This document shows positions 9,309 to 20,457 of a stretch of DNA of 64,000 nt, one piece after another. The DNA is taken from the NCBI GenBank assembly GCA_945869265.1, contig CAMBOI010000008.1:1-64000 (forward strand). The letters are read 5' to 3'. Source of the DNA: an uncultured Prevotella sp. GTDB taxonomy: Bacteria > Bacteroidota > Bacteroidia > Bacteroidales > Bacteroidaceae. The notes under the pieces were generated by a model. It was not told the DNA's origin, ran no database searches, and saw only the letters and a list, made by a program, of their open reading frames with translations. A program made the translations under genes and the position numbers. Numbering within the stretch: the stretch's first letter is position 1; each line of letters starts with the position of its first letter.

Positions 9309-10079
9309 TCATCTAATGACGCCACGCTTGGATTTCTCGAAGAAGGAACAGATATACTCCACCTCCTTGGATTCGGGATATTTTGCGCGAGCTTCCTCGA
9401 TGCCTTCCTTGATAACACCCTTGGCATAGATGATGCGATAGGTGTCGTGGATCATGTCGATAGTCTCGTTGCTGAAACCACGACGGCGCAGACCGATGAT
9501 ATTGATACCGCAGTAGCGGGTGGGTTCCTTGCCGGCAATGACGAAGGGGGGGATGTCGAGACTGAAACGGCTTCCGCCCTGAATCATTACATATCCGCCA
9601 ATGTTGCAGAACTGATGGCAGAGCACTGTGGCACTGATGATGGCATTGTCGTGGACAACAACCTCGCCGGCAAACTTTGTGGAGTTGCCGATGATGCAGC
9701 CGTTGCCTACTTCGCAGTCGTGGGCAATGTGCATGTTCTCCATAAGGAGATTATTGTTGCCTACAACAGTCTTGCCCTTGCTGGCTGTGCCACGGCTGAT
9801 GGTGACATTCTCACGAATACTGTTGTTGTCGCCAATCTCGCAGGTTGTTTCCTCGCCGCGGAACTTGAGGTCCTGCGGCTTGGTGCTTATACTTGCCCCG
9901 GCAAAGAACTCATTGCCGTTGCCTATTCTTGCACCAGTGTGGATGGTGACACTGTTCATGAGGTTGTTGTTGTTGCCAATCACAGTGTTCTTGTCGATAT
10001 AGCAGAATGGCCCGATAATGTTGTTGTCGCCAAGTTTTGCCTCGGGATGGACAAAGGCCATAGGACTAATGGTATTCAT
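9309..10079 (-). CDS. lpxA: UDP-N-acetylglucosamine acyltransferase LpxA
   Basis: Left-handed beta-helix hexapeptides; IHTGARIGNGNEF, SKFAGEVVVHDNAIISA, GCIIGN; lpxC neighbourhood. Confidence 0.95.
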   Translation of the reverse strand: MNTISPMAFVHPEAKLGDNNIIGPFCYIDKNTVIGNNNNLMNSVTIHTGARIGNGNEFFAGASISTKPQDLKFRGEETTCEIGDNNSIRENVTISRGTASKGKTVVGNNNLLMENMHIAHDCEVGNGCIIGNSTKFAGEVVVHDNAIISATVLCHQFCNIGGYVMIQGGSRFSLDIPPFVIAGKEPTRYCGINIIGLRRRGFSNETIDMIHDTYRIIYAKGVIKEGIEEARAKYPESKEVEYICSFFEKSKRGVIR

Positions 10080-10102
10080 TCTTTCAGAAATTAAAAATTA
10101 TC

Positions 10103-11488
10103 TTACTTATTCTTTACGATCTGTGCGGTGAATGTAGCCTCCGAAACAATGTGGTCGCCTACGAAGACATATCCCTTCATCGACGAAATGCCATGGCGGA
10201 CAGGAGCAAGGAGGTCAACCTTGAAGAGGAGAGTGTCGCCCGGAACAACCTTCTGGCGGAACTTCACGTCGTCGATACGCATAAAATATGTTGACCAACG
10301 CTCAGGTTCCTCAAGGGTGTTGAGTACGAGCAATCCACCACATTGTGCCATCGCCTCAATCTGAAGAACTCCCGGCATTACAGGCTCCTGGGGGAAATGA
10401 CCCTGGAAGAATGGTTCGTTGCTTGTCACGTTCTTAACTCCCACAATACTTGTTGCACCAAGTTCTATCACCTTGTCAACCAGCTGCATAGGATATCGGT
10501 GGGGGAGAAGTTCGCGGATGCGGTTGACATCCATTATCGGAGTCTCATTCGGATCGTATATGGGAGCCTGAATCTCGTGCTTGCGGATTTCACGGCGCAT
10601 CTGACGTGCAAACTTATTGTTGATGGTATGTCCAGGACGGGTGGCGATGATACGGCCTTTGATGGGTTTGCCGATTAGAGCCATGTCGCCAATGATGTCG
10701 AGGAGCTTGTGGCGTGTGCACTCATTCTCCCATACAAGAGGCTTGTGCTGGATATAACCGAGATTGTTGGCGTTGCGGTGCTCCACCTTGATCATGTCGG
10801 CCAACTGGTCGAGCTGCTCTTGTGAAATCTGCTTTTCGTAGATGACAATAGCATTGTCGAGGTCGCCGCCCTTGATGAGATTGGCCTTGAGAAGAGGCTC
10901 GATGTCACGCACAAACACGAATGTGCGGGCAGCGGCAATCTCGGTGGGGAAATTAGTCATGTTGTCAAGTGAGGCAAACTGACTGTTGATGAATTTGGAG
11001 TTGAAGGAGCACATGGCGGTAAGACTGAACTCCTCGTCGGGAAGAATTACGATGGAAGAGCCGGTGGTCTCGTCCTTCACCTCTATCTTCTTGCGGATGA
11101 TGTAGTAGTCCTTAGGCGCATTTTGTTCCTCAATACCAATCTCTTGGATTTTCTCAACATACTTGATAGCGCTTCCGTCGAGGATAGGAAATTCAGGGCC
11201 GTTGACCTGTATGAGACAGTTGTCGATGCCAAGGGCATAGAGGGCTGCCATACCATGCTCAATAGTAGAAACGCGCACCTCGCCCTTGCCAAGCACTGTG
11301 CCACGCTGGGTGTCGATGACATTCTCGGCAATGGCATCTATTACAGGCATGCCTTCGAGGTCGATACGCTGTATCTTATAACCATGATTTTCGGGAGCAG
11401 GATTGAAAGTCACAGTGAGACTCAGTCCTGTATGCAAGCCTTTTCCGCAAAGCGAGAAACTGCCTTTTAATGTGGTTTGTTTCATCAT
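10103..11488 (-). CDS. Bifunctional UDP-3-O-acyl-GlcNAc deacetylase / (3R)-hydroxyacyl-ACP dehydratase (LpxC-FabZ)
   Basis: LpxC N-terminal half (TLKGSFSLCGKGLHTG, EFPILDGSA) fused to FabZ (LLPHRYPMQLVDKV, GHFPQEPVMPGVLQIEAMAQ). Confidence 0.95.
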   Translation of the reverse strand: MMKQTTLKGSFSLCGKGLHTGLSLTVTFNPAPENHGYKIQRIDLEGMPVIDAIAENVIDTQRGTVLGKGEVRVSTIEHGMAALYALGIDNCLIQVNGPEFPILDGSAIKYVEKIQEIGIEEQNAPKDYYIIRKKIEVKDETTGSSIVILPDEEFSLTAMCSFNSKFINSQFASLDNMTNFPTEIAAARTFVFVRDIEPLLKANLIKGGDLDNAIVIYEKQISQEQLDQLADMIKVEHRNANNLGYIQHKPLVWENECTRHKLLDIIGDMALIGKPIKGRIIATRPGHTINNKFARQMRREIRKHEIQAPIYDPNETPIMDVNRIRELLPHRYPMQLVDKVIELGATSIVGVKNVTSNEPFFQGHFPQEPVMPGVLQIEAMAQCGGLLVLNTLEEPERWSTYFMRIDDVKFRQKVVPGDTLLFKVDLLAPVRHGISSMKGYVFVGDHIVSEATFTAQIVKNK

Positions 11489-11544
11489 AATAGTTTTACT
11501 ATATGTTTGTATTCTTTTAGTCTTTCTCTCTTTATAGCAGACGA

Positions 11545-12576
11545 TTATTTCTTCTTCAGCTCTTCTATCTGCTTTTTCAAATCGTTAAGTTCCTTGTACA
11601 TGTCGGGCAAACGACGGAATACGGCCTGCGACTTGAAGTAGGCCTTGGGCTCCATGGGAGGTGTGCCGATGAGAGTCTGGTCGCCCTTGATATTACCGGG
11701 AACGCCCGATTGTGCACCGAGGAACACTTTGTCGCCGATAGTGATGTGACCGGCAAGACCAACCTGTCCGCCAAACATACACCACGAACCAATCTTGGTG
11801 CTGCCGGCAACGCCCACTTGGGCCGACATGACGGTGTTCTCGCCTACCTCCACATTGTGGGCTATCTGTATGAGATTATCCAGTTTCACTCCCTTGCGGA
11901 TGATGGTGCTGCCCATGGTGGAGCGGTCGATACAGGTGTTGGCACCTATTTCTACGTTGTCCTCAATAGTGACAATACCAATCTGGGGAATCTTGTCGTA
12001 ACCTTCGGCATTGGGGGCAAAACCGAAACCATCGGCGCCGATGACGCTGCCTGCATGGATTGTAACATTATTACCGAGTTGACAACCCTGATAGATGGTG
12101 ACGTTGGGATAGATGGTGCAGCCTTCGCCTAATGTCACGCCATCACCAATGACGGCATGGGGATAGACCTGACATCCACTGCCAATCTTGGCACCATCGC
12201 CGATAACTGCGTAAGCGCCGATATACACATCTTCGGCAACAGTGGCACTTGCGGAGATGGCTGCAGTCTTGTCGATGCCTTGCTTCTTGGGCATACTTGC
12301 AGCATACAACTGCAACAATTTGGCAACACACTCATAGGCGTTTTTCACGCGGATGAGGGTGGCGCTCACAGGCTTCTCTAATACCACATCGTCGTTGATG
12401 AGAACGATGCTTGACTCGGTGTCATAGATATAATGCTGATATTTGGGGTTGGAAAGGAACGAAATAGCTCCTTTCTTGCCTTCTTCAATCTTCGCAAACG
12501 TGTTGACAGAGGCGAGTTCATCGCCTTCTACTTTTCCGCCGATAAACTCGGCTATTTGTTTCGCTGTAAATTCCAT
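11545..12576 (-). CDS. lpxD: UDP-3-O-(3-hydroxymyristoyl)glucosamine N-acyltransferase LpxD
   Basis: Hexapeptide repeats, [39 protein letters not shown]. Confidence 0.95.
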   Translation of the reverse strand: MEFTAKQIAEFIGGKVEGDELASVNTFAKIEEGKKGAISFLSNPKYQHYIYDTESSIVLINDDVVLEKPVSATLIRVKNAYECVAKLLQLYAASMPKKQGIDKTAAISASATVAEDVYIGAYAVIGDGAKIGSGCQVYPHAVIGDGVTLGEGCTIYPNVTIYQGCQLGNNVTIHAGSVIGADGFGFAPNAEGYDKIPQIGIVTIEDNVEIGANTCIDRSTMGSTIIRKGVKLDNLIQIAHNVEVGENTVMSAQVGVAGSTKIGSWCMFGGQVGLAGHITIGDKVFLGAQSGVPGNIKGDQTLIGTPPMEPKAYFKSQAVFRRLPDMYKELNDLKKQIEELKKK

Positions 12577-12683
12577 ATACTGTCAATGTCTTGATATTAT
12601 TCTGCAAATATATATAAAATATTTGTAACAACAAGACAAAATAGCAAAAAATTGATAATTTTTTTCTATATTCCTTATTTTAT

Positions 12684-13517
12684 TTAGGAAATATAACATA
12701 TCTTGGCGAGTTCTGCCGCCATTTGCTCTTGAAGTTCCTTGGCTTTCTGAGCTGCCACCTCGGCATAATCCTCACCGTCGCTGGCATAGATAATGCCGCG
12801 TGAACTGTTGACGAGCAAACCGCAATCCTTGGTCATACCATAGCGGCACACTTCCTCAAGACTGCCGCCTTGAGCTCCCACACCGGGAACAAGAAGGAAA
12901 CTTTCAGGAGCTACCTTGCGGATATCCTCGAACATCTTGCCCTGGGTGGCGCCTACCACATACATCATGTTGTCGATGTTGCCCCACTGCTGACTCTTGC
13001 GAATGACCTTCTCGAAAAGACGCTCGCCTTCCGTGTCGGTGGTGAGTTGGAAGTCGTTGCTGCCCTTGTTGCTGGTGAGGGCAAGAAGAATCACCCACTT
13101 GCCGTCGTAGCCGAGGAACGGAGTGACGCTGTCTTCGCCCATATACGGAGCCACTGTGAGGGCGTCAACATCATATTCCTCAAAGAAGGTGCGGGCATAC
13201 ATCTTGGATGTGTTTCCGATGTCGCCGCGCTTGGCATCGGCGATGATGAAATGATTGGGGTAGTATTTGTTGAGATAATTGATTGTCTTTTCAAAGGCAA
13301 TCATACCCTTTACGCCGAATGCCTCATAAAATGCCAAATTGGGTTTGTAGGCAACGCAATATGGGGCGGTGGCGTCAATAATATTCTTATTGAATGTATA
13401 TATGGCATCATTGTCGTTAAGAAGATGTTGGGGAATCTTCTTGAGGTCGGTGTCGAGACCAACGCAGAGAAAGCTCTTCTTGGTCTTAATCTGCTCAATA
13501 AGTTCTATTCTGTTCAT
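12684..13517 (-). CDS. pyrF: Orotidine 5'-phosphate decarboxylase
   Basis: [38 protein letters not shown]. Confidence 0.95.
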   Translation of the reverse strand: MNRIELIEQIKTKKSFLCVGLDTDLKKIPQHLLNDNDAIYTFNKNIIDATAPYCVAYKPNLAFYEAFGVKGMIAFEKTINYLNKYYPNHFIIADAKRGDIGNTSKMYARTFFEEYDVDALTVAPYMGEDSVTPFLGYDGKWVILLALTSNKGSNDFQLTTDTEGERLFEKVIRKSQQWGNIDNMMYVVGATQGKMFEDIRKVAPESFLLVPGVGAQGGSLEEVCRYGMTKDCGLLVNSSRGIIYASDGEDYAEVAAQKAKELQEQMAAELAKICYIS

Positions 13518-13578
13518 ATATAATTTTTTAATTCTTAATTTTTAATTCTTAATTCATGATTTCAGGCCTCTGCTCTGG

Positions 13579-14691
13579 CTACAGTTCGGCTTCCTTCATT
13601 CGCTCGGCATTCTCGGCAACGGTGAGGGCATCTATCATATCCTGGATGTTGCCAGCGAGGAAGCCTTGAAGATCGTGGGTGGTGTAACCGATACGATGGT
13701 CGGTGACACGTCCCTGGGGAAAGTTGTATGTGCGAATCTTTGCACTGCGGTCGCCTGTGGAAACGAGAGTTTTGCGACGACTGGCAATATCATCGATATA
13801 CTTCTGATGCTCACGGTCGTAGATAAACGTGCGGAGGCGAGAAAGGGCACGCTCCTTGTTCTTGGGTTGGTCGCGTGTCTCGGTACACTCGATGAGTATC
13901 TCCTCCACCTCGCCAGTATTGGGGTTCTTCCAGGGATAGCGCAAGCGCACTCCCGACTCCACCTTGTTGACGTTCTGACCACCGGCTCCTGACGAGCGGA
14001 AAGTGTCCCACTTGATGTCGCCCTCGTTGATGTTAACCTCAAACTTGTCGGCTTCGGGGAGTACGGCTACAGTGGCGGCACTGGTGTGCATGCGGCCTTG
14101 GGTCTCGGTGGCGGGAACACGCTGAACGCGGTGTACGCCCGACTCATATTTCAATATACCATAAACACCATCACCGCTGACGGCAAAGTCGATTTCCTTA
14201 TATCCTCCCACGGCTCCCTCGCTTACGCTCGTTACAGAGACATTCCATCCCTTGGAGTCGCAGTATTTCTTGTACATCGCAAACAAGTCGCCGGCAAACA
14301 AGGCGGCTTCGTCGCCACCGGCACCAGCGCGGATTTCCATCTGAACATTCTTTCCATCCTCGGGGTCCTTGGGCACAAGGGCTATCTTTATCTCTTCCTC
14401 AATCTTGGGTTGAAGAGCTTCATTGTCAGCCAATTCCTCACGAGCCATTTCCTTCATCTCTGGGTCGCTCTCGTTGGCGAGAATATCCTTTGCCTCCTTA
14501 ATGGAGTTGATGCACGAAATGTATCTCTTGCGAGCATCCATAATGTCGCTCAAGTCCTTGTATTCGCGCGTCAGTTTCACAAAGCGGTCTTGGTCGGCTA
14601 TCACTGAGGGGTCGGTAATCAGAGTTGATACCTCCTCAAAACGGCTCACCAATCCTTCAAGTTTCTGTAATATGCTGTTGTTCTCAATCAT
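13579..14691 (-). CDS. prfA: Peptide chain release factor 1
   Basis: RSSGAGGQNVNKVESGVRL GGQ motif; RTYNFPQGRVTDHRI. Confidence 0.95.
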   Translation of the reverse strand: MIENNSILQKLEGLVSRFEEVSTLITDPSVIADQDRFVKLTREYKDLSDIMDARKRYISCINSIKEAKDILANESDPEMKEMAREELADNEALQPKIEEEIKIALVPKDPEDGKNVQMEIRAGAGGDEAALFAGDLFAMYKKYCDSKGWNVSVTSVSEGAVGGYKEIDFAVSGDGVYGILKYESGVHRVQRVPATETQGRMHTSAATVAVLPEADKFEVNINEGDIKWDTFRSSGAGGQNVNKVESGVRLRYPWKNPNTGEVEEILIECTETRDQPKNKERALSRLRTFIYDREHQKYIDDIASRRKTLVSTGDRSAKIRTYNFPQGRVTDHRIGYTTHDLQGFLAGNIQDMIDALTVAENAERMKEAEL

Positions 14692-14735
14692 TTATCGAAG
14701 AACTTTAATTATTTATTCCTTTAATTATTTCGATA

Positions 14736-15905
14736 TCAATCGTAGTCAAATGTTCCGTATTCCGACTTGATGGTGAGGCTCTTCTTGCCTTCCTCGATGT
14801 GACCGATTACCTGTGCGTCGATATTGAACGAACGAGATATGTCGATAACCTTCTGGGCATTCTCGGGAGACAGGTAGATTTCCATGCGATGACCCATATT
14901 GAATACCTTGTACATCTCCTTCCAGTCGGTGCCGCTCTCATCGTGAATGGCGCGGAACAGTGGAGGAATGGGGAACATGTTGTCCTTGATGACACGACAG
15001 TTGTCGCCAACGAAGTGGAGAACCTTGGTCTGTGCGCCACCTGTGCAATGAACCATTCCGTGAATGTCGCTGCGCATCTCGTCGAGCATCTTCTTGATGA
15101 CAGGAGCGTAGGTGCGGGTGGGGGAGAGAACAAGTTGACCGGCATTTACGGGTGAACCTTCGACAGCCTGGTCGAGACGATACGAACCGCTATATACCAG
15201 TTCGTCGGGCACTGCATGGTCATAGGTCTCGGGATATTTCTCTGCAAGATACTTAGAGAAAACATCGTGACGGGCGGAAGTCAAACCGTTGCTTCCCATT
15301 CCACCGTTGTATCTTGACTCGTAGGTGGCCTGTCCGCATGAAGAAAGACCGACAATCACATCACCAGGACGGATGTTGGCATTGTCGATAACATCACTGC
15401 GCTTCATACGACATGTGACGGTGGAGTCAACAATGATAGTCCTCACGAGGTCGCCAACATCTGCAGTCTCACCGCCTGTGGCATAGATGCCCACGCCCAT
15501 GTCGCGCATTTGCTGAAGGAGTTCGTCGGTACCGTTGATAATAGCAGAAATCACCTCGCCCGGAACAAGCATCTTGTTGCGTCCGATGGTGCTTGAGACA
15601 AGGATGTTGTCAACAGCTCCTACGCATAGCAGGTCGTCGGTGTTCATGATAAGTGCGTCCTGGGCAATACCTTTCCATACACTCAGGTCGCCTGTTTCCT
15701 TCCAATAAGCATAGGCTAACGAAGATTTAGTACCGGCACCATCGGCATGCATGATATTACAATACTCAGGGTCGCCACCCAATATGTCGGGGATAATTTT
15801 GCAGAATGCCTGTGGGAATATTCCTTTATCAATATTTTTAATGGCATTGTGGACATCTTCCTTGGCGGCACTTACACCGCGCATCATATAACGGTTGGAG
15901 TTCAT
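14736..15905 (-). CDS. purM: Phosphoribosylformylglycinamidine cyclo-ligase (AIR synthase) family
   Basis: MHADGAGTKSSLAY, MNTDDLLCVGA, VHCTGGAQTKVLHF. Confidence 0.85.
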   Translation of the reverse strand: MNSNRYMMRGVSAAKEDVHNAIKNIDKGIFPQAFCKIIPDILGGDPEYCNIMHADGAGTKSSLAYAYWKETGDLSVWKGIAQDALIMNTDDLLCVGAVDNILVSSTIGRNKMLVPGEVISAIINGTDELLQQMRDMGVGIYATGGETADVGDLVRTIIVDSTVTCRMKRSDVIDNANIRPGDVIVGLSSCGQATYESRYNGGMGSNGLTSARHDVFSKYLAEKYPETYDHAVPDELVYSGSYRLDQAVEGSPVNAGQLVLSPTRTYAPVIKKMLDEMRSDIHGMVHCTGGAQTKVLHFVGDNCRVIKDNMFPIPPLFRAIHDESGTDWKEMYKVFNMGHRMEIYLSPENAQKVIDISRSFNIDAQVIGHIEEGKKSLTIKSEYGTFDYD

Positions 15906-15935
15906 AAGAATATATCGTTTTCTATTTTATTTTGT

Positions 15936-16679
15936 TTATTTATCGTTCCAAAATTCCCAACTTGCGAATGCCTGCAGAAGCAACATCTCAAGACCGTTGC
16001 AGGTGCTGGCGCCCTGCTCCTTGCCCTTTTTGAGGAAAAGGGTTTCGTCGGGGTTGTAGATAAGGTCGTAAAGAAGGTTGCGGCTGTTCATAGCCTCATA
16101 AGGCAGTAGGGGACATTCATCTACATGGGGATACATTCCGCATGGAGTGCAGTTGACAATGACATTGTATTCCTTGACAATATCAGGAGTGACGTCGGAA
16201 TACTGAATGGTGCCGGGACGCTCGTAGCGGCTGACAAAAACGGTTTCAAGACCAAGGCTCTTAAGACCGAAGTCAATGGCCTTGGATGCACCACCAGTGC
16301 CAAGGATAAGAGCTTTCTTGTGATAGCTTTCCAACTGGGGGTGGATGCTTTGGGTGAAACCGATGACATCGGAGTTGTAACCCTTGAGGATGGTTTCATT
16401 ACCCTGGTGCTCAACCTTGATAACATTGACAGCACCGATGGCCCTTGCCTCGGGACTGATGTTGTCGAGGAAGGAGATGACCTTTTCCTTGTAGGGAATG
16501 GTCACATTGAGACCTCGAAGCTCAGGATTGGAATCGACAATCTCAAGCAACGAGTCGATTGTGGCAATCTCGTAGTTTTCATACACTGCATCCATATTCT
16601 CATCCACGAACTTCTGGTTGAAGTAGTTCTTGGAGAACGAATGACCTAAAGGATAGCCTATCAAACCGTATTTTTCCAT
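15936..16679 (-). CDS. aroE: Shikimate dehydrogenase
   Basis: GLIGYPLGHSFSKNYFN, LGTGGASKAI, NGLEMLLLQA. Confidence 0.95.
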   Translation of the reverse strand: MEKYGLIGYPLGHSFSKNYFNQKFVDENMDAVYENYEIATIDSLLEIVDSNPELRGLNVTIPYKEKVISFLDNISPEARAIGAVNVIKVEHQGNETILKGYNSDVIGFTQSIHPQLESYHKKALILGTGGASKAIDFGLKSLGLETVFVSRYERPGTIQYSDVTPDIVKEYNVIVNCTPCGMYPHVDECPLLPYEAMNSRNLLYDLIYNPDETLFLKKGKEQGASTCNGLEMLLLQAFASWEFWNDK

Positions 16680-16709
16680 AGCCTATATATTATATATAAT
16701 AATGTGTAA

Positions 16710-17444
16710 CTATTTTGTAGCAATATAAAGTGTACATATACCGAAGGTGAGACGAAGGAACGACGCATTGGAGAATCCAGCCTTGGCAAGAATGTGCATC
16801 ATGCGCTCGCCTTGAGGGAAAGCCTCGATGGTGGCAGTGAGATAACCATAGGCACTCGTGTCCTTGGAAATCATGCGACCTACAAGCGGCAGAACCGTAT
16901 GGGAGTAGATACCGAACAGCTGCTTCATCGGGAAGCTGACGGGTTCTGTCAGTTCGACGATACAGAGATGGCCGCCTTGTTTGAGCACACGGCACATCTC
17001 GCGAAGCCCCTTGTCGAGGTCAGGAAAATTGCGTATGCCAAAGGCTGCAGTGACAGCATCGAAGGTGTTGTCGGCAAAAGAGAGTTGCATACAGTCTTCC
17101 TTGGCAAATGAGATCACTGAGTCGAGCGACAGTTCGCTCACTTTCTTTCTGCCTACTTCCATCATGCCTTCAGAGATGTCGCAACCCACAAGGCTGTCGG
17201 GGCGCAACATCTTGGCGGCAAGAATGGCGAAGTCACCAGTGCCGGTGGCAACGTCAAGTATCTTGCGCGGGTTGTATGGAGATAATGCATTTATGGCCTT
17301 GCGTCTCCATCCCTTGTCGATGTTCCATGACAACTGGTGATTAAGCTTGTCGTAGGTGGGAGCGATGGAGTCAAACATCTTTTCCACTTGCGCTGCTTTG
17401 TCGCCACTGTTGTCGTAGGGCTTTATTTTTTCCTGGTCGTACAT
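16710..17444 (-). CDS. ubiE: Ubiquinone/menaquinone biosynthesis methyltransferase
   Basis: [60 protein letters not shown]. Confidence 0.95.
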   Translation of the reverse strand: MYDQEKIKPYDNSGDKAAQVEKMFDSIAPTYDKLNHQLSWNIDKGWRRKAINALSPYNPRKILDVATGTGDFAILAAKMLRPDSLVGCDISEGMMEVGRKKVSELSLDSVISFAKEDCMQLSFADNTFDAVTAAFGIRNFPDLDKGLREMCRVLKQGGHLCIVELTEPVSFPMKQLFGIYSHTVLPLVGRMISKDTSAYGYLTATIEAFPQGERMMHILAKAGFSNASFLRLTFGICTLYIATK

Positions 17445-17503
17445 AATATTGCGTGCAAAATTACAATATTTTTTTCTAATAGACGAAAAAACTTAGAGAA
17501 AAA

Positions 17504-18583
17504 TTACAATAATCCCTTTGTACTGGGTAATTCATAGTGGTAAATGTCTCTTTTTACTGCCATTTTTAGACTGCGGGCAAGTGCCTTGAAGATGCCTTCT
17601 ATCTTATGGTGCTCATTTTCACCCTCAGCCTTGATGTTGAGGTTCATACGGGCAGAGTCGCTGAGACTCTTGAAGAAATGAAGGAACATCTCGGTGGGCA
17701 TCTCGCCAACCTTCTCGCGATGGAACTCGGCATCCCATACAAGCCAGGGACGACCACCGAAGTCGAGTGCCACCTGGCAAAGACAATCGTCCATGGGTAG
17801 GGAATAGCCATATCGCTCGATGCCTCGCTTGTCGCCAAGAGCCTTGAGAAGACATTCGCCAAGGGCAAGGGCAGTGTCCTCGATGGTGTGATGCTCATCG
17901 ACATGAAGATCGCCCTTGGTATGCACCATAAGGTCCATCATTCCGTGTTTGCCAATTTGCTCGAGCATGTGGTCGAAGAAGCCAAGTCCGGTGGAGATGT
18001 CACACTTGCCTGTGCCGTCGAGGTTGATGCAGACATGGATGTCGGTTTCCTTGGTGGTGCGCTTCACCTCGGCGGTGCGCTCGCCGGCAAACAACAGTTC
18101 GGATATCTTGTCCCAAGTCATACCGTCTTTGCCCAAGATAAGCGCATTGCACCCGATGTTCTCAGCAAATTGCCTGTCGGTGTCGCGGTCGCCGATGACA
18201 TAACTGCCGGCTATATCATATTCGGGCGAGTGGATATACTTCTCAACAAGGCCTGTGTTGGGTTTGCGGGTGGGGGCGTTGTCCTCGGGGAAATGACGGT
18301 CGATGAGGATGTCGTCGAACGTGATGCCCTCGCCCTCTAATGTCTGGAGTATGAAATTATGGACAGGCCAGAATGTGTCCTCGGGGAATGAGGATGTGCC
18401 TAGGCCGTCCTGATTGGACACCAGAACAAACTCAAAGTCAAGTTTTGAACGAATAAAACTAAGGTTGCGGAATACGCCCCTCATAAACTTTAATTTCTCG
18501 AAAGCATCAATCTGCTCGTCTGCAGGTTCCTCAATGAGAGTACCGTCGCGGTCAATAAACAATATCTTTTTCATTTGATTCAT
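17504..18583 (-). CDS. hisB: Bifunctional histidinol-phosphatase/imidazoleglycerol-phosphate dehydratase
   Basis: HAD motif [16 protein letters not shown] motifs [25 protein letters not shown]. Confidence 0.95.
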   Translation of the reverse strand: MNQMKKILFIDRDGTLIEEPADEQIDAFEKLKFMRGVFRNLSFIRSKLDFEFVLVSNQDGLGTSSFPEDTFWPVHNFILQTLEGEGITFDDILIDRHFPEDNAPTRKPNTGLVEKYIHSPEYDIAGSYVIGDRDTDRQFAENIGCNALILGKDGMTWDKISELLFAGERTAEVKRTTKETDIHVCINLDGTGKCDISTGLGFFDHMLEQIGKHGMMDLMVHTKGDLHVDEHHTIEDTALALGECLLKALGDKRGIERYGYSLPMDDCLCQVALDFGGRPWLVWDAEFHREKVGEMPTEMFLHFFKSLSDSARMNLNIKAEGENEHHKIEGIFKALARSLKMAVKRDIYHYELPSTKGLL

Positions 18584-19340
18584 AAGTTACATAATAAACA
18601 TATAGCATGGAAAGTCGGATGTATCCCTGGATAATGCCGGCAATGAACATGACAAATGCCGTGAGAGGGATGGAATAGGAGGGCATGCCTAAGGGGTCGT
18701 CGAACAACACGCCCATGTTGGCCTGGATGTTGGCAAGGCAAAGAACATTGGCGGGGAGAAGTATGATGCTTGATATCACACCAGTCAAGATGGATGTGAT
18801 GAGGAACACCACAAACCATTTGCCCCAATGCCGGAATCCAATTTTGTAGGCCGGCCACAGATTATTCCAGTATTTGCGCCCGGGGGTGAAGAGATAACTG
18901 AAAAGACTTTGCGCCAATGGCAAGGCAAGCAATGATCCGATGCCAAATGTAAGTATCGTCAGCGGTAACGCCACGAGCAATGTGGAGAGAAAAGCCTTGG
19001 TGGTGCGCCATTTGCCAACTTTAAGACCAGTGGCGTAAAGAATGAGTTCGGCTATCGCTCCGGCAATGATTGCAACCAAAGTGACGGAGAAAATCATTAT
19101 GTAGTCGGAAACTACATAGGTTAGTGACTGCGGATTGACCAACACACTGAGGTTGAGCCTTGGATAATAAATCACCAATATGGTGGCTAAGGTGCTGAAA
19201 CACAAACCGTAAGCAAGTGCTGCAATCCACGAGCGTCGGATGATGCCGCGGAATTGAGACATGAAAAGATGATAGCCTGTGCGTATGCATGAACGGCTAC
19301 TTCTGCTCTTTGAAAGAGACTCTGAATTGCTTTTTTCCAT
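18552..19340 (-). CDS. Multi-pass membrane protein of unknown function
   Basis: Several hydrophobic segments; same strand as hisB with a 32-bp overlap. Confidence 0.7.
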   Translation of the reverse strand: MEKSNSESLSKSRSSRSCIRTGYHLFMSQFRGIIRRSWIAALAYGLCFSTLATILVIYYPRLNLSVLVNPQSLTYVVSDYIMIFSVTLVAIIAGAIAELILYATGLKVGKWRTTKAFLSTLLVALPLTILTFGIGSLLALPLAQSLFSYLFTPGRKYWNNLWPAYKIGFRHWGKWFVVFLITSILTGVISSIILLPANVLCLANIQANMGVLFDDPLGMPSYSIPLTAFVMFIAGIIQGYIRLSMLYVYYVTYESNEKDIVY

Positions 19341-19371
19341 TGTTTAATCCTTAATTATTTCTAACAATGTG

Positions 19372-19400
19372 CAAAGATACGATTTTTTTTTGTAACTTTG
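19372..19400. promoter_or_regulatory. Divergent Bacteroidetes -7 elements (TATCTTTG on -, TAACTTTG on +)
   Basis: CAAAGATA at 19372-19379 and TAACTTTG at 19393-19400 between divergent genes. Confidence 0.6.
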
Positions 19401-19420
19401 CATCATAATTTACACTAATT

Positions 19421-20404
19421 ATGAAAATATTGAAGTGGGGCTTCATCGGATGCGGTGAAGTGACAGAGAAAAAAAGCGGTCCGGCATTCAGCGAAGTGCC
19501 TGGTTCGAGCGTTGAGGCAGTGATGAGTCGCAGCGAGGAAAAGGCGCGTAGTTATGCCGAAAGACACGGGATAAAAAAGTGGTACACTGCCGCCCAGGAA
19601 CTGATTGACGACCCGGATGTCAATGCCATTTATATTGCAACGCCGCCATCGAGCCATGCCACGTTTGCAATTATGGCAATGAAAGCCGGCAAACCGGTAT
19701 ATGTGGAAAAACCATTGGCAGCGTCGTATGAGGACTGTGCCAGGGTGAATCGTGTCAGTGAGCAGACTCACGTGCCGTGTTTTGTGGCGTATTATCGCAG
19801 GTATCTACCATATTTCCAGAAGGTGAAAAGTATTATCTGCGATGGTGTGATAGGGGATATAGTGAGTGTGCAGATAAGATTTGCCGTGCCACCGAGAGAT
19901 CTCGACTATAGTCATCCTGAGAATCTGCCTTGGCGACTGCAACCGGATATTGCAGGCGGAGGATATTTCTATGACTTGGCGCCACATCAGTTGGACTTGT
20001 TGCAGGATATCTTCGGAGTGATAATCGAGGCGCATGGAATATGCTCAAATCGTGCTGGATTGTATCAGGTGGAGGATTCTGTAAGCGCATGCTTTAAGTT
20101 TGAAAACGGACTCTCGGGTAGTGGTTCTTGGTGCTTCGTGGCATATGAAAGTGCCAAGGAAGACCGTATTGAGGTTGTGGGCACCAAGGGGCAACTGAGT
20201 TTCTCGGTGTTTACGTATGAACCTATTACACTGACGACGTCAGACGGAATCCAAACGATAACAGTGCCTAATCCGCCGTATGTGCAATATCCACTAATCA
20301 AGAGTGTGATAGAGCATTTACAGGGACTCGACATGTGCACATGCACAAGTATTTCAGCCACGCCCGTGAATTGGGCAATGGACAGAATTTTGGGGAAATT
20401 TTAA
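19421..20404 (+). CDS. Gfo/Idh/MocA family oxidoreductase
   Basis: WGFIGCGEVTEKKSGPAF, YIATPPSSHATFAIMAMKAGKPVYVEKPLA. Confidence 0.92.
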   Translation: MKILKWGFIGCGEVTEKKSGPAFSEVPGSSVEAVMSRSEEKARSYAERHGIKKWYTAAQELIDDPDVNAIYIATPPSSHATFAIMAMKAGKPVYVEKPLAASYEDCARVNRVSEQTHVPCFVAYYRRYLPYFQKVKSIICDGVIGDIVSVQIRFAVPPRDLDYSHPENLPWRLQPDIAGGGYFYDLAPHQLDLLQDIFGVIIEAHGICSNRAGLYQVEDSVSACFKFENGLSGSGSWCFVAYESAKEDRIEVVGTKGQLSFSVFTYEPITLTTSDGIQTITVPNPPYVQYPLIKSVIEHLQGLDMCTCTSISATPVNWAMDRILGKF

Positions 20405-20457
20405 TTAGGGATTAGGAATTAGGAATGAGGAATTAGGAATTAGGGATTAGGAATGAG
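20404..20457. repeat. ATTAGGA/ATTAGGG tandem repeat
   Basis: attagggattaggaattaggaatgaggaattaggaattagggattaggaatgag. Confidence 0.85.

Noticed and set aside
10103-11488. LpxC-FabZ fusion as a novelty
   Set aside because: This fusion is an established feature of Bacteroidota lipid A genes.
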